Of a stretch of DNA of 5,889 nucleotides, positions 1 through 5,825 are shown piece after piece (the first letter of the stretch is position 1; each line of letters starts with the position of its first letter). A model generated the notes under the pieces. The model was not told where the DNA came from, did no database searches, and saw only the letters and a program-made list of their open reading frames with translations. The translations under genes were made by a program, and so were the position numbers. The stretch is from Bacteroides sp. GTDB lineage: Bacteria > Bacteroidota > Bacteroidia > Bacteroidales > Bacteroidaceae. The stretch is from positions 1 through 5,889 of the forward strand of contig DXLM01000109.1 of NCBI GenBank assembly GCA_019414725.1, in the 5' to 3' direction.

Positions 1-28
1 TATTTTATTGAGTATCAGCTATATCGTG

Positions 29-2749
29 CTATTCCTCGATTGCAGCCTGCGCCGCGGCCAGTCTGGCAATAGGCACGCGGAACGGAGAACAAGACACATA
101 GTTCAAACCAACTTTGTGACAGAATTTCACTGATGAAGGCTCACCACCATGCTCACCGCAGATACCGCATTTCAAATCAGGACGAACTGAACGGCCTTTA
201 TCTACAGCCATTTCAATCAGCTGACCCACACCATTTTGGTCGAGTACTTGGAACGGGTCTACTTTTAGAATCTTCTTTTCCAGATATACCGGCAAGAAAG
301 AAGCAATATCGTCACGGGAATAACCGAAGGTCATCTGGGTCAAGTCATTGGTACCGAATGAGAAGTATTCTGCACGGCTGGCAATGCGGTTGGCTGTCAG
401 CGCAGCACGCGGAATTTCAATCATGGTACCTACCTTGAACGGAATTTCCATACCTTCTTTTTCAAATAATGCTGCTGCTGCATCACGGATCACCTTTTCC
501 TGAGCTTCGAATTCATACAGGATACCGGTCAAGGGAACCATAATTTCGGGATGCGGATCATATCCTTCTTTCTTCAGTTCAATTGCAGCACCTAGAATCG
601 CTTGAGTCTGCATCTCTGTGATTTCGGGATAGGTGTTACCCAAACGACAGCCGCGGTGACCTAACATCGGATTGTGTTCACACAGGCTTTCCACACGTTT
701 TTTGATTTCCTGTACGGTTACGCCCATTGCCTTAGCCATTTCTTCCTGACCTTTTGCATCATGGGGAACGAACTCATGCAAAGGAGGATCGAGCAGACGA
801 ACATTTACCGGACATCCGTCCATAGCCTTGAAGATACCTTTGAAGTCGGCTTTTTGGAAGGGGAGCAATTTAGCCAATGCTTTTCTACGTCCTTCTACAT
901 CCGGTGACAGGATCATCTCACGCATAGCAACAATCTTTTCAGCATCAAAGAACATGTGTTCCGTACGGCAAAGACCGATACCTGAAGCACCAAAAGCGCG
1001 GGCCACTTCCGCATCATGCGGAGTATCAGCGTTAGTGCGGACATTCAGCTTGGTGTATTTGTTGCAAAGATCCATCAATGCAGCGAAATCGCCTGAAACT
1101 TCGGCTGCTTTGGTTTCCACTTTACCTTTATAGACTTCACCGGTAGTACCGTTCAGAGAGATGAAGTCACCTTCTTTTAAAGTAATACCTTCAATTTCTA
1201 CGGTACGTGTCTTATAATCTACATTGATAGCACCAGCACCCGATACGCAGCACTTACCCATACCACGGGCCACAACCGCAGCGTGAGATGTCATACCGCC
1301 ACGTGCAGTCAGGATACCTTCGGCAACGGCCATACCTGCCAAGTCTTCCGGCGAAGTTTCGATACGTACCATGACTACCTTTTTGCCATCGGCAGCCCAT
1401 TTAGCAGCATCATCGGCGAAGAACACAATCTGACCGGTAGCGGCACCCGGAGAAGCGGGCAAACCACGAGTCAAAACTTTCGCTTCTTTCAACGCTTTCT
1501 TGTCGAACACAGGGTGAAGCAGTTCGTCTAATTTATTAGGTTCGCAACGCTCCAATGCGGTTTTTTCATCAATCATGCCCTGGCGCAACAAGTCCATGGC
1601 GATTTTTACCATGGCAGCTCCGGTACGTTTACCGTTACGGGTCTGCAAGAACCATAATTTACCTTCCTGTACGGTAAATTCCATATCCTGCATGTCGCGA
1701 TAGTGGTTTTCCAGTTTGGTCTGCAGGGCATCCAGTTCTTTGTAGATTTCCGGCATAGCTTCTTCCATAGAGGGATATTTGGCTACGCGTTCTTCTTCAG
1801 AAATACCTGCACGTTCTGCCCAACGCTGAGAACCGATTTTTGTGATTTGTTGCGGGGTACGGATACCGGCTACAACATCTTCACCTTGTGCGTTGATCAA
1901 ATATTCGCCATTAAATAAATCCTCACCGTTACCTGCGTCACGAGAGAAGCAAACACCGGTAGCCGAAGTATCACCCATGTTACCGAATACCATGGCTTGT
2001 ACGCTTACAGCAGTACCCCATTCGGCAGGAATACCTTCCATTTTGCGGTAAAGAATGGCGCGTTCGTTCATCCAGCTGCGGAATACAGCACAAATGGCAC
2101 CCCAAAGTTGTTCGTATGCACAGGTCGGAAAATCTTGTCCGGTCTGTTCTTTTACAGCAACTTTAAAGCGTTTAACCAGTTCTTTAAGGTCTTCCACTTC
2201 CAATTCGTTGTCGAGCTTCACACCTTTTTCTTCCTTTACTTTTTCGATAATTTCCTCGAAAGGATCGATGTCTTCCTTGTTCACCGGTTTCATACCCAAT
2301 ACCACGTCACCATACATTTGTACGAAACGACGGTAAGAATCCCATGCGAAACGGGGGCGTCCGGTCTTGCGGCTCAAGCCTTCCACCACTTCGTCATTTA
2401 AACCTAAATTAAGGATGGTGTCCATCATACCCGGCATAGAAGCGCGGGCACCCGAACGTACAGAAACCAGTAACGGGTTCTCTACATCTCCAAACTTGGA
2501 ATTCATCAGATTTTCGATGTTGGCGATAGCTTTCTCAACATCCGCTTTCAGCAGTTCTACTACTTTATCTTTACCTAACTCATAATATTCGCTACAAACT
2601 TCTGTGGTGATTGTAAATCCCGGAGGTACGGGAACACCGATTAGATTCATTTCAGCTAGGTTAGCGCCTTTTCCACCAAGCAGATTTCTCATGTCTGCTT
2701 TTCCTTCAGCTTGTCCATTACCAAAGGTGTAAACTCTTTTTTTATCCAT
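29..2749 (-). CDS. ppdK: Pyruvate, phosphate dikinase (PPDK)
   Basis: Cytosolic enzyme interconverting pyruvate + ATP + Pi and PEP + AMP + PPi, serving gluconeogenesis or PPi-linked glycolysis. The 906-aa protein is close to the usual bacterial PPDK length (about 875-910) and has all three domains. The N-terminal ATP-grasp nucleotide-binding domain (about 1-370) begins with LLGGKGANLAEM (23-34) and closes with QTRNGKRTG (369-377). The swivelling phosphohistidine domain (about 425-540) carries GGMTSHAAVVARGMG, with His489 as the phosphorylated residue and Thr487 two residues before it. The C-terminal PEP/pyruvate TIM barrel (about 560-906) has Arg595 (LCRTEH), Arg651 (VRLLDPPLHEF), Glu778 (MIEIPR), Asn801-Asp802 (GTNDLTQ) and Cys864 (CGICGEHGG). 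These match the catalytic residues known from the Clostridium symbiosum enzyme with a constant offset. An in-frame ATG 24 codons upstream (2821) is rejected because that extension runs through the promoter and is not PPDK-like; MDKKRVYTFG is a typical start. The stop is TAG; the transcript end lies beyond the left edge. Intact, with no missing residues seen. Confidence 0.98.
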   Translation of the reverse strand: MDKKRVYTFGNGQAEGKADMRNLLGGKGANLAEMNLIGVPVPPGFTITTEVCSEYYELGKDKVVELLKADVEKAIANIENLMNSKFGDVENPLLVSVRSGARASMPGMMDTILNLGLNDEVVEGLSRKTGRPRFAWDSYRRFVQMYGDVVLGMKPVNKEDIDPFEEIIEKVKEEKGVKLDNELEVEDLKELVKRFKVAVKEQTGQDFPTCAYEQLWGAICAVFRSWMNERAILYRKMEGIPAEWGTAVSVQAMVFGNMGDTSATGVCFSRDAGNGEDLFNGEYLINAQGEDVVAGIRTPQQITKIGSQRWAERAGISEEERVAKYPSMEEAMPEIYKELDALQTKLENHYRDMQDMEFTVQEGKLWFLQTRNGKRTGAAMVKIAMDLLRQGMIDEKTALERCEPNKLDELLHPVFDKKALKEAKVLTRGLPASPGAATGQIVFFADDAAKWAADGKKVVMVRIETSPEDLAGMAVAEGILTARGGMTSHAAVVARGMGKCCVSGAGAINVDYKTRTVEIEGITLKEGDFISLNGTTGEVYKGKVETKAAEVSGDFAALMDLCNKYTKLNVRTNADTPHDAEVARAFGASGIGLCRTEHMFFDAEKIVAMREMILSPDVEGRRKALAKLLPFQKADFKGIFKAMDGCPVNVRLLDPPLHEFVPHDAKGQEEMAKAMGVTVQEIKKRVESLCEHNPMLGHRGCRLGNTYPEITEMQTQAILGAAIELKKEGYDPHPEIMVPLTGILYEFEAQEKVIRDAAAALFEKEGMEIPFKVGTMIEIPRAALTANRIASRAEYFSFGTNDLTQMTFGYSRDDIASFLPVYLEKKILKVDPFQVLDQNGVGQLIEMAVDKGRSVRPDLKCGICGEHGGEPSSVKFCHKVGLNYVSCSPFRVPIARLAAAQAAIEE

Positions 2750-2791
2750 AATAAATGTATTTAAAGTTAACTCGCTCAAAAAATGTAATCG

Positions 2792-2822
2792 CAAAACTAT
2801 ACATATTTTAGTTATCTCCAAA
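2792..2822 (-). promoter_or_regulatory. Bacteroides-type promoter of ppdK
   Basis: Read on the minus strand, TTTG (2822-2819) is followed by a 19-nt spacer and TAGTTTTG (2799-2792). This fits the established Bacteroides primary sigma factor consensus: TTTG near -33, and TAnnTTTG near -7, in both sequence and spacing. Transcription should begin around 2784-2788, giving a leader of roughly 35-40 nt before the ATG at 2749. No Shine-Dalgarno is visible in the AT-rich leader, which is usual for this phylum. The -33 box overlaps the upstream alternative ATG at 2821, so the start at 2749 is strongly favoured. Confidence 0.82.
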
Positions 2823-2841
2823 CCTTTTACTGAAAAAAATT

Positions 2842-2873
2842 AGTGGAAATTGCAATTTCTACTTTGCAATTTT
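2842..2873. promoter_or_regulatory. Candidate operator: 22-nt palindrome plus direct repeat between divergent promoters
   Basis: GAAATTGCAATTTC (2846-2859) is a perfect 14-bp palindrome. With one mismatched pair (2845/2860) it extends through AGT...ACT to 2842-2863. The core TTGCAATTT (2850-2858) is repeated directly at 2864-2872, 14 nt further on. The site lies just upstream of the ppdK -33 box and about 50-75 nt upstream of the -7 box of the plus-strand operon. That is a reasonable place for an activator or shared regulator of both units. No T-tract follows on either side, so it does not look like a terminator. The regulator is unknown, and chance symmetry in AT-rich DNA remains possible. 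Confidence 0.4.
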
Positions 2874-2914
2874 AATATCTTACGATTTATGAGGCAATAT
2901 TCAGGGAAAATGCT

Positions 2915-2922
2915 TAAATTTG
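2915..2922 (+). promoter_or_regulatory. Probable -7 box for the rlmD operon
   Basis: TAAATTTG matches the Bacteroides -7 consensus TAnnTTTG exactly and lies 25 nt before the GTG start, predicting a leader of about 15-20 nt. No good TTTG is present at the expected 19-21 nt upstream; the nearest approximation is TATG at 2888-2891. The promoter is therefore likely weaker than the divergent ppdK promoter, or relies on an activator. Confidence 0.55.
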
Positions 2923-2947
2923 TCCCCAAATTAACTTATTCAGAAAA

Positions 2948-4369
2948 GTGGCTAGAAAGAAGAAAGAACTTCCATTATTAGAGAAGATAACCATAACAGA
3001 TGTAGCTGCCGAAGGAAAAGCTTTGGCGAAAGTGAATGACCTGGTAGTATTTGTGCCTTATGTAGTGCCCGGTGATGTGGTGGATTTACAAGTGAAGCGT
3101 AAGAAAAATCATTATGCAGAAGCTGTGGCTGTGAAATTCCATGAGTATTCTCCTGTGCGTGCAGTACCCTTCTGCCAGCATTATGGTATATGTGGTGGTT
3201 GTAAGTGGCAATGTCTGCCATATACAGAACAAATAAAGTATAAGCAAAAGCAGGTGACGGATAATCTGACCCGTATCGGCAAGATCGAATTGCCGGAAAT
3301 TTTACCTATCATGGGGTCGGAAAAAACGGAGTTTTACCGTAATAAGTTGGAATTTACGTTTTCTAACAAACGTTGGCTGACAGAGGAAGAGGTAAAGGAA
3401 GATGTGAAGTACGATCAGATGAACGCCGTAGGTTTCCACATTCCCGGTGCATTTGACAAGGTACTGGCTATAGAAAAGTGCTGGTTACAGGATGATATCA
3501 GCAACCAGATACGCAATGCGATTCGTGACTATGCATACGAACACAATTATTCTTTCTTTAATCTGCGTTCTCAAGAAGGAATGCTTCGCAACTTGATGAT
3601 CCGTACTTCGAGTACGGGTGAGCTTATGGTGTTGCTGCAATGCAAGATTGTGGAAGAGAGCGAAATGGATCTGATGAAGCAACTGCTGGCTTTCGTGGCA
3701 GAACGTTTTCCGCAGATTACTTCATTATTATATGTAGTCAATAACAAATGCAATGATACCATTAACGATCTGGAGGTAATGGTGTTCAAAGGCAACGATC
3801 ATATTTTCGAGGAAATGGAGGGGTTGCGCTTCAAGATAGGAGCAAAATCATTTTATCAGACTAATTCTGGACAGGCGTATAATCTTTATAAGGTGGCCCG
3901 TAATTTTGCCGGATTGACCGGTAAAGAATTGGTGTATGATCTTTATACAGGGACTGGAACCATAGCCAACTTTGTTTCACGCCAGGCAAAGAAAGTGATT
4001 GGTATCGAATATGTGCCTGAAGCAATAGAAGATGCAAAAGTAAATTCGGCAATTAATGGCATTGACAATACCTTATTTTATGCCGGTGACATGAAGGATA
4101 TCCTCACTCAGGAGTTTATCAACCAACATGGTCGTCCTGATGTTATTATCACTGATCCTCCGCGTGCCGGAATGCACGATGATGTGATTAATACAATTCT
4201 TTTTGCTGAACCTCAGCGGATTGTGTATGTTAGCTGTAATCCTGCCACCCAGGCACGTGATTTGTCTTTGTTAGATGCCAAATACAAGGTGATGGCCGTG
4301 CAACCCGTAGATATGTTCCCTCATACGCATCATGTGGAAAATGTGGTGTTGCTGGAAAAAAGAGGATAA
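2948..4369 (+). CDS. rlmD: 23S rRNA (uracil-C5)-methyltransferase, RlmD/RumA family
   Basis: SAM-dependent enzyme making 5-methyluridine in 23S rRNA; in E. coli RlmD the target is U1939. Domains in the 473-aa protein: an N-terminal TRAM RNA-binding domain (about 8-65); a [4Fe-4S] site with Cys76, Cys82, Cys85 and Cys178, the same pattern as E. coli RumA; and a C-terminal Rossmann methyltransferase domain. Visible motifs are FYQTN (302-306), SAM motif I VYDLYTGTGT (329-338), TDPPRAG (402-408), the catalytic nucleophile Cys430 in VSCNPAT, and the probable general base Glu464 in HHVEN. The start is GTG: no ATG lies between the in-frame TAA at 2915-2917 and the TRAM domain, and a later start would delete that domain. 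No clear Shine-Dalgarno is present. It is first in a two-gene unit with the downstream pseudouridine synthase. The family is certain; the exact target is less so, because homologues can modify U747, U1939 or both. Confidence 0.94.
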   Translation: MARKKKELPLLEKITITDVAAEGKALAKVNDLVVFVPYVVPGDVVDLQVKRKKNHYAEAVAVKFHEYSPVRAVPFCQHYGICGGCKWQCLPYTEQIKYKQKQVTDNLTRIGKIELPEILPIMGSEKTEFYRNKLEFTFSNKRWLTEEEVKEDVKYDQMNAVGFHIPGAFDKVLAIEKCWLQDDISNQIRNAIRDYAYEHNYSFFNLRSQEGMLRNLMIRTSSTGELMVLLQCKIVEESEMDLMKQLLAFVAERFPQITSLLYVVNNKCNDTINDLEVMVFKGNDHIFEEMEGLRFKIGAKSFYQTNSGQAYNLYKVARNFAGLTGKELVYDLYTGTGTIANFVSRQAKKVIGIEYVPEAIEDAKVNSAINGIDNTLFYAGDMKDILTQEFINQHGRPDVIITDPPRAGMHDDVINTILFAEPQRIVYVSCNPATQARDLSLLDAKYKVMAVQPVDMFPHTHHVENVVLLEKRG

Positions 4370-4413
4370 TCCGGATAGTTCAATTATAAATTGTTTAAAC
4401 AGTAAATAGAATT

Positions 4414-5340
4414 ATGTCAAGAGGTAAGAATAGTGATTCCGGCAGGCCAAAGGCGAGAAGTGTTGCCCGATATACTATATATAATGTGACGGAGCCCGCT
4501 GAGCTGATGGATTTTCTGATGCGGAAAATGGCGGGAATCAGTCGTAGCAAGGTAAAGGCGTTGCTTGCCAACCGCGTGATTTTGGTAGATAATGTGATTA
4601 CTACCCAATATAATTTCGCATTGAAACCAGGTATGAAAGTGCAGATATCCAAGGTGAAGAATAATCGTGAGTTTAAACATCCGATGCTGAAACTGGTATA
4701 CGAGGATGCTTATATCTTGGTGGTGGAAAAGAAGGAGGGACTGCTTTCTGTCAGCACAGAACATCAGAAGGAGCGTACTGCACAACATATTTTGAATGAG
4801 TATGTAAAACGTTCACATCGTTTCAACCGCGTATTTGTAGTACATCGTCTGGACCGTGAAACTTCGGGGTTGATGATGTATGCCAAAGATGAAAAAACCC
4901 AGAATACTTTACGTGATAATTGGCATGATATTGTGACGGACCGCCGTTATGTGTCTATCGTTTCTGGTGATATGGAGAAAGATTACGGTACTGTAGAGTC
5001 TTGGTTGACCGACCGGAAATTGTATGTATATTCCAGTCCTGTAGATAATGGGGAAGGTAAGTTTGCGGTCACTCATTATAAAACAATAAAGCGGGCCAAT
5101 GGATATTCATTGGTGGAGTTGGATTTGGAAACAGGACGTAAGAATCAGATTCGTGTGCATATGTTGGATTTAGGTCACCCTGTTGTTGGTGACCGGCGCT
5201 ATGGCAGTGAGTGTGATCCTTTAGGACGATTGGCGTTACATGCCTTCAAGTTATGTTTCTATCATCCGGTAACAAAAGAGTTGATGGAGTTTGAAACTCC
5301 TTATCCTACGGCATTTAAAGGATTAATGCAGAAAAAATAG
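4414..5340 (+). CDS. RluA-family pseudouridine synthase with S4 domain
   Basis: Isomerises uridine to pseudouridine in structured RNA, most likely rRNA. The 308-aa protein has a basic N-terminal tail (1-20), an S4-like RNA-binding domain (about 27-85, including ISRSKVKALLANRVILVDN), and the RluA catalytic domain (about 90-300). The signature HRLDRETSGL (144-153) supplies the catalytic Asp147, and Tyr179 in RRYV is the conserved active-site tyrosine. TGRKNQIRVH (240-249) contains the conserved arginine; it has Asn where E. coli-type proteins usually have His (TGRxHQIR). HPVVGDRRYG (255-264) and LALHAF (274-279) complete the fold. Length and S4 domain match RluC/RluD rather than the shorter, S4-less RluA, but these organisms carry several paralogues, so no symbol is given. 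The 44-nt gap after rlmD has no terminator and no convincing promoter, so cotranscription is likely. The ATG at 4414 is the only sensible start. Confidence 0.93.
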   Translation: MSRGKNSDSGRPKARSVARYTIYNVTEPAELMDFLMRKMAGISRSKVKALLANRVILVDNVITTQYNFALKPGMKVQISKVKNNREFKHPMLKLVYEDAYILVVEKKEGLLSVSTEHQKERTAQHILNEYVKRSHRFNRVFVVHRLDRETSGLMMYAKDEKTQNTLRDNWHDIVTDRRYVSIVSGDMEKDYGTVESWLTDRKLYVYSSPVDNGEGKFAVTHYKTIKRANGYSLVELDLETGRKNQIRVHMLDLGHPVVGDRRYGSECDPLGRLALHAFKLCFYHPVTKELMEFETPYPTAFKGLMQKK

Positions 5341-5413
5341 AAAATTTCTTCTGTTAAAATTAAATATAAGGCTTCTTTGCTTTTATTTTGGGCAGAGATT
5401 AAGAATAAAAAAG

Positions 5414-5462
5414 CAATATCCATCCACTTACCAAACTGTAGACGGATGGATATTGTTGTTTT
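5414..5462 (+). terminator. Strong hairpin terminator after the RNA-modification operon
   Basis: CAATATCCATCC (5414-5425) and GGATGGATATTG (5444-5455) form a perfect 12-bp stem, with an 18-nt loop that may be shortened by an internal TAC/GTA pairing. The T-rich run TTGTTTT follows on the plus strand. The left flank is A-rich (AAAAAAG), so the minus-strand transcript would also end in a T-tract: the element can work in both directions. It lies about 75 nt after the pseudouridine synthase stop codon. Confidence 0.8.
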
Positions 5463-5554
5463 AGAGATTTGGCAGTTTCATTATTAAATTGCCTTTCTTA
5501 ATGCAAGAATGGTCATGTAGCCCGATTTCCCAATGTTGTATTGATGAATAAAAA

Positions 5555-5598
5555 GGCTGAAATTCAAGATAAATTTGATTCAGCCTCTTTATTATTGT
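5555..5598 (+). terminator. Second terminator-like hairpin
   Basis: GGCTGAA (5555-5561) pairs with TTCAGCC (5579-5585). Inside it, after a 2-nt bulge, TCAA (5564-5567) pairs with TTGA (5575-5578). The tail TCTTTATTATT is moderately T-rich. The left flank AATAAAAA would give a T-tract on the other strand, so it may also be bidirectional. No gene is visible between it and the first terminator; it could be a back-up terminator or the end of a short transcript. Confidence 0.55.
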
Positions 5599-5611
5599 AT
5601 CGGCGAAGTGA

Positions 5612-5637
5612 TATTGAATAAAAGAGTTTTTTCAATA
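5612..5637. repeat. AT-rich inverted repeat
   Basis: TATTGAA (5612-5618) and TTCAATA (5631-5637) are perfect inverted arms. An inner AAAA/TTTT pairing around a GAG loop leaves a single T bulged at 5619. The stem is weak and has no T-tract beyond it, so it is not called a terminator. It may be an operator-like element or chance in AT-rich DNA. Confidence 0.35.
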
Positions 5638-5639
5638 GA

Positions 5640-5656
5640 TGTGATCATATAAAATC
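5640..5656 (+). repeat. 17-nt near-identical direct repeat, copy 1
   Basis: TGTGATCATATAAAATC here and TGTGAATCATATAAATC at 5809-5825 match except for one A moved between two positions (two compensating single-base indels). The copies start 169 nt apart in the same orientation and bracket the alternating purine-pyrimidine block. The function is unknown. Confidence 0.5.
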
Positions 5657-5738
5657 TCTAACCCTGAGTAGGAAGATTGATTTACTTGTAAAAATATGGG
5701 GAGTGTTGCGTGATTGTGTTTTATACTATGCCAAGAAG

Positions 5739-5806
5739 TATGTTTATGCACGTATGTCTACATGAAGCTACGCATATGTATGTACGGGTTTGTACGTATG
5801 TATGTG
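5739..5806. repeat. TATGT-rich alternating purine-pyrimidine block with GU-paired hairpin
   Basis: Six copies of TATGT lie at 5739, 5753, 5775, 5779, 5797 and 5801. Two tracts alternate strictly pyrimidine/purine: 5769-5786 (18 nt) and 5791-5806 (16 nt). The second half folds: 5771-5785 pairs with 5792-5806 around the loop GGGTTT, giving 15 continuous pairs if four G-U wobbles are allowed. Those wobbles pair only in a plus-strand transcript; the minus-strand transcript would have A-C mismatches. The units are irregularly spaced, so it is not a clean tandem array. The function is unknown. Confidence 0.5.
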
Positions 5807-5808
5807 AG

Positions 5809-5825
5809 TGTGAATCATATAAATC
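5809..5825 (+). repeat. 17-nt near-identical direct repeat, copy 2
   Basis: Partner of the copy at 5640-5656. It directly follows the alternating purine-pyrimidine block and runs into a six-C tract (5825-5830). Neither copy sits next to recognisable transposase coding sequence or matched terminal inverted repeats. Confidence 0.5.

Noticed and set aside
133..2585. Several plus-strand open frames of 69-134 codons inside ppdK
   Set aside because: They are antisense shadows of a strongly coding minus-strand gene, show no recognisable domains, and overlap each other.
29..2821. Longer reading of ppdK starting at the ATG at 2821 (24 extra residues)
   Set aside because: The extension lies across the consensus -33/-7 promoter and upstream of the predicted transcription start, and it does not resemble PPDK N-termini, which begin near the MDKKRVYTFG position.
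4381..4393. Small palindrome CAATT-ATA-AATTG between rlmD and the pseudouridine synthase as a terminator or promoter
   Set aside because: The five-pair AT-only stem is too weak and has no T-tract, and nearby TAAATTGT is a poor match to the -7 consensus; cotranscription is the simpler reading.
2952..4788. Minus-strand open frames opposite rlmD and the pseudouridine synthase
   Set aside because: Antisense shadows of conserved coding sequence with low-complexity translations and no family resemblance.
5368..5390. AAGGC/GCTTT hairpin followed by TATTTT as a first terminator of the operon
   Set aside because: Five pairs including a wobble is marginal, and the much stronger perfect 12-bp stem follows immediately downstream.
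5570..5577. TAAATTTG matching the -7 promoter consensus
   Set aside because: It lies inside the second terminator hairpin and has no TTTG or TTG at a suitable distance upstream; most likely chance.
5739..5806. CRISPR or regular tandem-repeat array
   Set aside because: The repeated unit is only 5 nt with irregular spacing; there are no 25-40 nt repeats with unique spacers and no cas genes.
5768..5818. Minus-strand 16-codon frame encoding a His/Thr-rich peptide (MIHTHIHTYKPVHTYA) after a G6 run, resembling a histidine-operon leader
   Set aside because: The composition is a direct result of the CACATA-type simple sequence, and no biosynthetic gene lies downstream on the minus strand; the next coding sequence is antisense to the pseudouridine synthase.
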